In this document: piece after piece, positions 57,990 through 64,000 of the stretch | How positions within the stretch are numbered: position 1 is the first letter of the stretch | Layout: each line of letters starts with the position of its first letter | Origin: Rouxiella sp. S1S-2 | GTDB lineage: Bacteria > Pseudomonadota > Gammaproteobacteria > Enterobacterales > Enterobacteriaceae | Direction: 5' to 3' | DNA: 64,000 bases | NCBI RefSeq assembly: GCF_009208105.1 | Contig: NZ_WFKL01000001.1 | Coordinates: 744,001 to 808,000, forward strand | The notes under the pieces: model-generated | Told to the model about the DNA's origin: nothing | Database searches by the model: none | What the model saw: the letters and a program-made list of their open reading frames with translations, nothing else | Program-made: the position numbers and the translations under genes

Positions 57990-59635
57990 TCGTTGTTATT
58001 GTGCAGCCAGTAAACTGCCTCAAATGGCCGTAGGATGTTATCCTGCGGTTTGTTTGGATAGTTACTCAACAACAGGCTTCCTTTAACGTCAGGTAAATCA
58101 AAAAACTGTGGTTCGTTACTCAGATTTGCCAGCACGCTGAGTTGCTGACTCTGCCAACGTCTCTGGTAGCACCAGAGCGCCTGATGGTCAGGCAGCAGGT
58201 CAACATAGTCGCCGTGGGTCAGCAGCGGCTGCTTTTTACGCAGCGTAATGAGCCGCTGGTAAAAATAGAACACCGAATCAATATCTTCGAGCGCCTCTGC
58301 CGCATTGATGATGGGATAATTAGCGCACAGCTCAATCCATGGCTCACCCTCGGTGAAGCCCGCATTTTCAGTATCGTCCCACTGCATCGGCGTGCGGCCG
58401 TTATCGCGAGATTTCGAGGCCAGAATCTCCAGCAGGGGGTTGCTGTCCTGACCCAAAGCCCAGCGTTCTGCAAACATATTCAGGCTCTCAACATCGCGAT
58501 ACTGCTTGATATCTTTAAAGCCAGGATTGGTCATTCCAAGCTCTTCACCTTGATATATATAGGGCGTTCCCTGCATGCCGTGCAGCACCATGGCTAACAT
58601 TTTAGCGGCTTTAACCCGATATATTCCCTCATCGCCAAAGCGAGAAACGATCCGCGGCTGATCGTGATTACACCAGAACAGCGCATTCCAGGCGTGTCCG
58701 TGCATTCCCTGCTGCCACTGGTTGAAGATTCTTTTGAGTTCCACGTAATCAGGCTTGGCCAGCGTCCATTTTTGACCGTCTGGATAATCAACCTTGAGGT
58801 GATGGAAGTTAAAGGTCATTGAAAGCTCGCTGCCATCCAGCGCGCCATAGCGGCGGCAGTGTTCCAGACGGGTTGACGACATTTCACCTACCGTCATCAG
58901 GCCAAGTGGCTTAAAAACGTCGCGACTCATCTCCTGTAAAAACTCATGAATGCGCGGACCATCAGTATAGAAACGGCGGCCGTCGCCCTGGTCATCATTC
59001 GGGAAATCTTGCTGTTTTGAAACCAGATTAATCACGTCGAGGCGCAGGCCATCAACGCCGATATTGGCCCAAAACTCGCAAATCTCTTTGAGCTCTTGAC
59101 GTACCGGAGGATGTTCCCAGTTCAAATCGGCCTGCTCATGGGCAAAAAGATGCAAATAATACTGCCCGCTTTCTGCGTGCCATTGCCAGGCATTGCCGCC
59201 AAACTTTGAGTGCCAGTTGTTAGGCGGCACATCGGCGGCCCCGTCGCGCCACACATAGTACTGACGATAAGGACTTTGTGGATTTTGCGACTCGGTAAAC
59301 CAGCGGTGCTGGGTAGAGGTGTGGTTAAACACCATATCCATAATGATGCGAATATTGCGCTGGTGGGCAGCATCAACCAGGGCGATAAAGTCGTCTAAGG
59401 TGCCATAAGCCGGGTCAATGGCACAGTAGTCGGCCACGTCATAACCGTTATCAACCTGTGGCGACAGATAAACCGGCGTGAGCCAAATGGCATCCACGCC
59501 AAGCTGCTGCAAATAGTCCAGACGGCGAATAATGCCTTGCAAATCTCCCGTACCGCTGCCGGTACTGTCCTGAAAACTCTTGGGATAAATTTGATAGATA
59601 ACGCCGTTTTGCCACCAGGGTAAAGAAGTACTCAT
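57986..59635 (-). CDS. treC: Trehalose-6-phosphate hydrolase
   Basis: Cytoplasmic GH13 enzyme that splits trehalose 6-phosphate to glucose and glucose 6-phosphate. The ATG at 59635 (STSLPWWQNGVIYQIYP), after GAGGG, gives 549 residues (551 in E. coli). Catalytic residues are seen in GLRLDVINLV (nucleophile D), VGEMSS (acid/base E) and CNHDQPR. It is downstream of treB in one operon and ends convergent with the oxidoreductase, sharing 4 bases. Confidence 0.96.
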   Translation of the reverse strand: MSTSLPWWQNGVIYQIYPKSFQDSTGSGTGDLQGIIRRLDYLQQLGVDAIWLTPVYLSPQVDNGYDVADYCAIDPAYGTLDDFIALVDAAHQRNIRIIMDMVFNHTSTQHRWFTESQNPQSPYRQYYVWRDGAADVPPNNWHSKFGGNAWQWHAESGQYYLHLFAHEQADLNWEHPPVRQELKEICEFWANIGVDGLRLDVINLVSKQQDFPNDDQGDGRRFYTDGPRIHEFLQEMSRDVFKPLGLMTVGEMSSTRLEHCRRYGALDGSELSMTFNFHHLKVDYPDGQKWTLAKPDYVELKRIFNQWQQGMHGHAWNALFWCNHDQPRIVSRFGDEGIYRVKAAKMLAMVLHGMQGTPYIYQGEELGMTNPGFKDIKQYRDVESLNMFAERWALGQDSNPLLEILASKSRDNGRTPMQWDDTENAGFTEGEPWIELCANYPIINAAEALEDIDSVFYFYQRLITLRKKQPLLTHGDYVDLLPDHQALWCYQRRWQSQQLSVLANLSNEPQFFDLPDVKGSLLLSNYPNKPQDNILRPFEAVYWLHNNND

Positions 59636-59686
59636 TAACAAAATCCCTCTCAAATTAGGCGGAAGGGGGACTTCCGCCGAGAAAAG

Positions 59687-61102
59687 TTAAACGGCCAATT
59701 CACCACGGCGATGTTTACGTTTATAAACCAGGATGGTCAGAACCAGCGGAACCACAATGGCGATGAGCATCGAGACCAGGTACACCGACCAAAACTGAGA
59801 TTTGATGGACAGAATGCCGGGTAAGCCACCCACGCCAATGCCGTTAGCGGTGACGCCGTACAGGCCACATACCAGACAGGCGAGGGCGGAACCTATCATC
59901 GCGCACAGCATCGGGAAGCGGTATTTCAGGTTGATCCCGTACATTGCTGGCTCTGTTACCCCTAAAAAGGCCGAAATAGTGGCTGGGACAGAGATTTCAC
60001 GTTCGTTGTGTTTACGGCTAATGATCACAATACCCAGCACCGCGGCGGCTTGCGCAATGTTAGAGATAGCGATAAGCGGCCAGACCGGTGTACCGCCGGT
60101 GCTTTGTACCATCTGCATATCAATAGCCAGCGTGGTCTGATGCACGCCAGTAATCACCAGCGGGGCATAGAGGAAGCCGAACAGTGCGGCACCAATCGGC
60201 GCCAAGCTTCCGGTCATTACCGACTTAACCGCCCAGGCAACACCGTCGCCAATCATGCGGCCAAACGGACCAATGAGCGTGTGTGCCAGGAATACGGCAA
60301 TAATCAGCGAAGTGACCGGTACAATGACCAAATACAGATAGTTAGGAATAATTTTCTTCAGGCCACTTTCAATCCAGGCCAGTGCAATACCGGCGAGCAT
60401 GGAAGGAATAACCTGCGCCTGATAACCGACTTTTTGCACCGTGAACCAACCGAAGTGCCATACGTCTGGCGTTTGCTGACCCAGCTGATAGGCGTTCATC
60501 AACTGTGGCGACACCAGGGTGATGCCCAAAACAATGCCCAGAATCTCGGTGCCGCCGAGCTTTTTGACCGTGGACCAACACACCGCGACCGGCAGGAACA
60601 TAAAGATTGCTTCGCCGAGCAGCCACAGGAAATCATAAACCGTCTGCCACAGCGGGTGCATCTGCGCCAGCGTTTGACCCCCGCTGAGCGGGATGTCGCC
60701 GATCAAGTTTCGGAAGCCGAGGATCAGACCGCCGCTGATTAACGCCGGCAGCAGGGGAAAAAATATTTCGGCAAAATGAGAGATGCAGCGCTCGAATATA
60801 TTCATATTCTGGCGAGCGGCGATCTTGGTTTGCTCTTTGTTATCGCTGTTTTTACCGGTGAGCTTAAGCAGAGCCTTATAGTAGTCATCCACTTCAGGAC
60901 CGATAACGACCTGGAATTGACCGGCGTTGGTGAAGCACCCTTTGACCATGCGCAGGGTTTCAATCTCTGAGGGCTTAGCCTTCGAGGTGTCGTTAAGTAC
61001 AAAACGCAAACGGGTAATACAGTGAGTGACGGAGGCGATATTTTCGCTGCCGCCCACCCATTCAATCAGTTGTTCTACATCCTGCTGTCTCATTTTACTC
61101 AT
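59687..61102 (-). CDS. treB: PTS trehalose-specific EIIBC component
   Basis: Membrane permease that imports and phosphorylates trehalose to trehalose 6-phosphate. The ATG at 61102, after GGAAAGG, gives 471 residues. The EIIB domain has the phospho-cysteine C28 in VTHCITRLRF; EIIC follows from about residue 110 with ten or so membrane segments, the ALFGFLYAPLVITGVHQTT loop and GVTEPAMYGINLKYRFP. There is no EIIA domain, as in E. coli, where EIIA-Glc serves. An operator for TreR lies upstream. Confidence 0.96.
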   Translation of the reverse strand: MSKMRQQDVEQLIEWVGGSENIASVTHCITRLRFVLNDTSKAKPSEIETLRMVKGCFTNAGQFQVVIGPEVDDYYKALLKLTGKNSDNKEQTKIAARQNMNIFERCISHFAEIFFPLLPALISGGLILGFRNLIGDIPLSGGQTLAQMHPLWQTVYDFLWLLGEAIFMFLPVAVCWSTVKKLGGTEILGIVLGITLVSPQLMNAYQLGQQTPDVWHFGWFTVQKVGYQAQVIPSMLAGIALAWIESGLKKIIPNYLYLVIVPVTSLIIAVFLAHTLIGPFGRMIGDGVAWAVKSVMTGSLAPIGAALFGFLYAPLVITGVHQTTLAIDMQMVQSTGGTPVWPLIAISNIAQAAAVLGIVIISRKHNEREISVPATISAFLGVTEPAMYGINLKYRFPMLCAMIGSALACLVCGLYGVTANGIGVGGLPGILSIKSQFWSVYLVSMLIAIVVPLVLTILVYKRKHRRGELAV

Positions 61103-61164
61103 AGTTTGGCCTTTCCGGCAGTGTGAGAAAAACATGAGCATATCCTGAGACGTTAACTCTGTCT

Positions 61165-61176
61165 GGGAACGTTCCC
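61165..61176. promoter_or_regulatory. TreR operator
   Basis: GGGAACGTTCCC is a perfect 12-bp palindrome of the LacI-family type with a central CG, located between treR and treB, 63 bp upstream of the treB start. Confidence 0.7.
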
Positions 61177-61231
61177 GGAAATTAGCGGGAGATCACAAAA
61201 TCACCTTTTTTTGTGAGCATTAAGAAATAAA

Positions 61232-62200
61232 TCAGACGGTCTGAGGCAGGGGATCGGCCAGCTGGCAGGGCACAATAATATGTTGTTCAGACGGGGCGGA
61301 GTGCAGCTGCGACATCAGCAGGCGTACGGCTTCAGTGCCTGCGCGCCCATAGCCTAATTCAACCGTCAGTGCCTGAGGAAACAGGAAGCGCATCAATAGG
61401 TTATTACCGATCCCGCACAGGGTAATATCGTTTTTCTGCTGCTGTTGCAGGTACTTGGCTACCCCAAGCGCGATGCTGTCGGAGGCACAAATTACCGCAG
61501 TGGTGTCAGCGCGCAAAATTCCCGGTGCCAGCTCATACCCACTGTGGTAGGTGAGTTCGCCCAATGTCAGCACCGGTTCAAGCCGTTTATGCAGACAAAA
61601 TTCCTGATAAGCCTGAGTACGCAGCGCACCCGTCGTGGTGTCGGCCTCGTGAGTTCCCATGTAGCTGATGTGGCGATGCCCTTGCTGATAAAGCTGATTC
61701 AACAACAGATTGACAGCGCCGCTGTCGTCATAGCACACGCTGGAAAATCCCTGATACTGACGCGCCACGATCACGGTTTTTTCCCGCCAGCCTTCTAGGA
61801 TTTGCTCGTCCAGGCCAGTGAAGCCAAACAGAATCACGCCGTCGGCCGCACGCTGGTGTAAAACTTGCAGATGCTCCTGCACGCGCTGCACGCTGAACTT
61901 GCTTTCCATCACGATGGGATCGTAGCCCTGCTCATACAGCAGCGGCAGCATAGTGCGCACCGCCTGATTTTCAGACGGCGAATCGAGACGAGAGACGATA
62001 ATGGCAACGACTTTATCGCTTTGACCGCGCATCGCTCTGGCGGATTTTGAGGGCAGAAATGACTGTTGCTCGATAACCGCCAGCACGCGTTCACGCGTTT
62101 GTGGACTGACGTGGCCTTCATTATTCAGCACTCTGGAAACGGTAGATTTCCCCACACCGCTCAGTCGGGCAATGTCTTTAATAGTCAGACGATTTTGCAT
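61232..62200 (-). CDS. treR: Trehalose operon repressor TreR
   Basis: LacI-family repressor of treBC that responds to trehalose 6-phosphate. The 322-residue protein (315 in E. coli) has the N-terminal helix-turn-helix TIKDIARLSGVGKSTVSRVL (residues 5-24), the hinge near residue 50 and a periplasmic-binding-protein-like effector domain. The ribosome site before the ATG at 62200 is weak. It is transcribed in the same direction as treBC but separated by the operator region; the start abuts the mgtA control region. Confidence 0.95.
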   Translation of the reverse strand: MQNRLTIKDIARLSGVGKSTVSRVLNNEGHVSPQTRERVLAVIEQQSFLPSKSARAMRGQSDKVVAIIVSRLDSPSENQAVRTMLPLLYEQGYDPIVMESKFSVQRVQEHLQVLHQRAADGVILFGFTGLDEQILEGWREKTVIVARQYQGFSSVCYDDSGAVNLLLNQLYQQGHRHISYMGTHEADTTTGALRTQAYQEFCLHKRLEPVLTLGELTYHSGYELAPGILRADTTAVICASDSIALGVAKYLQQQQKNDITLCGIGNNLLMRFLFPQALTVELGYGRAGTEAVRLLMSQLHSAPSEQHIIVPCQLADPLPQTV

Positions 62201-62235
62201 GGTTTATCAACGGTTCAAGTTAAGAGGAGTATATT
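62201..62235 (+). promoter_or_regulatory. PhoP-box promoter of the mgtL-mgtA unit
   Basis: GGTTTA (62201-62206), five bases, then GGTTCA (62212-62217) forms a PhoP direct repeat matching GGTTTA-N5-GGTTTA at 11 of 12. A -10 TATATT (62230-62235) follows after exactly 12 bases, the normal PhoP-box spacing. The leader would then be about 420 bases, longer than the roughly 264 of E. coli. The box abuts the treR start codon. Confidence 0.6.
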
Positions 62236-62420
62236 TCGCGCACCGAATTGATCGAGATCAGTTCAAGTGGCGCAGTATGCGCGACAATGACGCACCGTCA
62301 TACCCTAACGGATTTTACTTCTTTAGGCATGAATTCCTGAGACGAATGCAACCTGGGTCAGAGTTTTACACATGTCCCTTCTCTCAGCGAAAATGTTTTT
62401 AACTTACCGAGAAAATTTTT

Positions 62421-62456
62421 ATGGATCCCGACCCCAACCCAGTGAGTTCGTTCTGA
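62421..62456 (+). CDS. mgtL: Leader peptide MgtL
   Basis: An 11-codon frame encodes MDPDPNPVSSF. E. coli MgtL begins MEPDPTP; the acidic-proline run is the part that destabilises the translating ribosome at low Mg2+. It lies 209 bp before mgtA, in front of a switching stem. GAGAA precedes the ATG. The basic C-terminus of E. coli MgtL is missing. Confidence 0.75.
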   Translation: MDPDPNPVSSF

Positions 62457-62645
62457 TCCGGTAAGCACCCGCCTTTTTGCAGCTACTTACCGGATAAAAT
62501 TTGGTAAGCATCTGCCTGCTCTATTGCTCGCAATGCTTTTAATCCTTTGCCATCCCCACGACGTAATAGCCCGTGTTTTGATGCTGCGTCTGCGTGTATT
62601 ACCGCGGATATTGCCTTAAAACCTAAGGGAATGTCGGGTCGTGGG
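62456..62645 (+). promoter_or_regulatory. mgtA leader with mutually exclusive stems (Mg2+-responsive leader)
   Basis: Stem 1 pairs ATCCGGTAAG (62456-62465) with CTTACCGGAT (62486-62495). The same CTTACC can instead pair with a downstream GGTAAG (62503-62508), because GGTAAGCA-N3-GCCT occurs twice (62460-62474 and 62503-62517). A third, long-range stem CCCACGAC (62555-62562) with GTCGTGGG (62638-62645) lies just before the mgtA ribosome site. This is the layout of the Salmonella/E. coli mgtA riboswitch-attenuator. Confidence 0.65.
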
Positions 62646-62664
62646 CGCAATAAAGGTACGAGTT

Positions 62665-64000
62665 ATGTTCAAAGCCTTCACCCATCGACTGTTCACTATG
62701 TTCAGCCGTAATTTGCCACGCCGCCTGATCCGCCGTTCTCCGATGCTGGAAAATGTGCAACCCACCTCCGGGCACGATGTGCCAACGTCTATTGTTCAGC
62801 ACTCTCAGGACTGTGCTCGCGCCGATGTTGAACAATTATATACGCAATTCGGTAGCCATTTTGAGGGGCTAACCCATGCTGAAGCTGACGCAGTACGCGA
62901 ACGCGTAGGGGCCAACCAAACCGACGACCAGCAGCCCGCGCCCTGGTGGCAGCATCTGTGGATTTGCTATCGCAACCCCTTCAACCTGCTTCTGACCCTG
63001 CTGGCCGCGGTGTCATACGCCACGGAAGACATGAAAGCCACGCTGGTGATTGGCAGCATGGTGGTTATTTCTACCCTGATGCGCTTCGTGCAGGAAGCCC
63101 GCTCGAACAGAGCCGCCGACGCCTTGAAAGCCATGGTCAGCAATACTGCCACGGTGCTGCGCTGTGATACCCATACCGGGCGCAGTGAAACGGTAGAATT
63201 ACCTATCAATCAGCTCGTGCCTGGGGATCTGGTCAAACTTTCGGCGGGGGATATGATCCCGGCAGACTTGCGTATTCTTTCCGCTAAAGACCTGTTTATC
63301 AGCCAAGCGGCGCTGACCGGTGAGTCCTTGCCCGTCGAGAAGCTGGCCAATAGCCGTTTGCCGGTTGATTGTGACCCGCTCGAGCAGGACACGCTGTGCT
63401 TTATGGGCACCAACGTTATCAGCGGTACCGCAATGGCGATGGTGATATCCACGGGCGCACAGACGTGGTTCGGCCAGCTTGCCGAACGGGTGATTAAACA
63501 GGATGAGCAGCCTAACGCCTTCCAGCGCGGCATCAGCAAAGTGAGCTGGTTACTGATTCGCTTTATGATGGTGATGACGCCGGTAGTGTTGCTGATTAAT
63601 GGCTACACCAAGGGTGACTGGTGGGAGGCGGCGCTGTTCTCGCTGTCGGTTGCCGTAGGCCTTACGCCTGAAATGCTACCAATGATCGTGACGTCTACTT
63701 TGGCAAAAGGCGCGGTTAAGCTCTCCCGCCAGAAAGTGATTGTTAAACATCTGGATGCGATTCAAAATTTTGGCGCGATGGATATTCTGTGTACCGATAA
63801 AACCGGCACCCTAACGCAGGATAAAATCATTCTTGAGCGCCACACCGACGTACTGGGTTCACCGTGCAACAATGTGCTGCATTTGGCCTGGCTCAACAGC
63901 CATTATCAGACGGGACTGAAAAACCTGCTCGACGTGGCGGTGCTTGCAGGTGCGGAAGCCGCGAAGATGGAGCAGGGGGTTGAGCACTACAGTAAAGTCG
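62665..64000 (+). CDS. mgtA: Magnesium-translocating P-type ATPase MgtA (5' part)
   Basis: Inner-membrane P3B-type ATPase that imports Mg2+ at low external Mg2+. The ATG at 62665 follows AAAGG. The 445 codons visible include a basic N-terminus (TMFSRNLPRRLIRRSP), the first four membrane segments, the actuator motif LTGESLPVEK near residue 215 and the phosphorylation site D378 in CTDKTGTLT. The gene runs off the window; about half of a normal 900-residue protein is present. Its leader and PhoP promoter fit induction by low Mg2+. Confidence 0.96.
   Translation, partial: MFKAFTHRLFTMFSRNLPRRLIRRSPMLENVQPTSGHDVPTSIVQHSQDCARADVEQLYTQFGSHFEGLTHAEADAVRERVGANQTDDQQPAPWWQHLWICYRNPFNLLLTLLAAVSYATEDMKATLVIGSMVVISTLMRFVQEARSNRAADALKAMVSNTATVLRCDTHTGRSETVELPINQLVPGDLVKLSAGDMIPADLRILSAKDLFISQAALTGESLPVEKLANSRLPVDCDPLEQDTLCFMGTNVISGTAMAMVISTGAQTWFGQLAERVIKQDEQPNAFQRGISKVSWLLIRFMMVMTPVVLLINGYTKGDWWEAALFSLSVAVGLTPEMLPMIVTSTLAKGAVKLSRQKVIVKHLDAIQNFGAMDILCTDKTGTLTQDKIILERHTDVLGSPCNNVLHLAWLNSHYQTGLKNLLDVAVLAGAEAAKMEQGVEHYSKV

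Noticed and set aside
60008..60742. Plus-strand open frame of 244 codons inside treB
   Set aside because: Shadow of the membrane protein gene; composition rich in N, Q and R and no known domain.
61180..61216. CRP site between treB and treR
   Set aside because: A TGTGA half-site is visible on the minus strand, but no matching second half at the right distance.

Overview
The window is chromosomal DNA of an enterobacterium (Enterobacterales). Nearly every gene has an Escherichia coli counterpart of the same or very similar length, and many local gene orders are the E. coli ones. The pmrAB (basRS) pair between obgE and dacB, the OprB-type porin, and E. coli-distant blocks lying side by side suggest the Yersiniaceae/Hafniaceae side of the order, but the genus cannot be fixed from sequence reading alone. 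No insertion sequence, CRISPR array or intact prophage was seen.

Layout. 1-4.8 kb: end of tamB, ytfP, ppa, fbp, mpl. 4.9-7.6 kb: yhcN, argR, mdh. 7.6-9.5 kb: a small AT-rich island with an Ner-type regulator (sfsB) divergent from two tandem copies of a Mu transposase/repressor-type DNA-binding protein. 9.5-13 kb: ispB, rplU-rpmA, a decayed yhbE remnant, obgE. 13-16 kb: basS, basR, dacB. 16.4-23.1 kb: greA, yhbY, rlmE-ftsH, folP-glmM, secG. 23.2-32.7 kb: tRNA-Leu(GAG), initiator tRNA, then the translation/transcription operon rimP-nusA-infB-rbfA-truB-rpsO-pnp. 32.8-35.9 kb: nlpI, the 26-residue yrbN, deaD. 36-43.8 kb: yhbW, an HlyD-plus-two-permeases export operon with no ATPase gene, ubiV-ubiU, divergent ubiT-yhbS. 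44-46.6 kb: an OprB-type porin, yhbQ, yhbP. 46.8-54.4 kb: a complete C-P lyase operon phnFGHIJKLMN plus a hexapeptide acetyltransferase, with almost every junction overlapping, but without phnCDE, phnO or phnP. 54.6-57.2 kb: nrdD-nrdG, the anaerobic ribonucleotide reductase. 57.5-62.2 kb: a flavodoxin-fold oxidoreductase and the trehalose genes treC, treB, treR. 62.2-64 kb: the mgtA leader and the first half of mgtA.

The genes serve core functions: ribosome assembly and translation, cell-wall recycling and synthesis (mpl, dacB, glmM), protein export and quality control (secG, ftsH), oxygen-independent life (nrdDG, ubiUVT), phosphonate and trehalose use, and envelope stress or Mg2+ sensing (basRS, mgtA). 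Regulatory elements recognised by eye include an ARG box at argR, a CRP-like site at yhcN, a greA leader terminator, the pnp leader double hairpin, paired NrdR boxes at nrdD, a TreR palindrome at treB, and a PhoP box, mgtL peptide and switching stem at mgtA.

The most interesting items are the Mu-derived regulator island, the export operon without an ATPase, the frame-shifted yhbE remnant and the mgtA leader.
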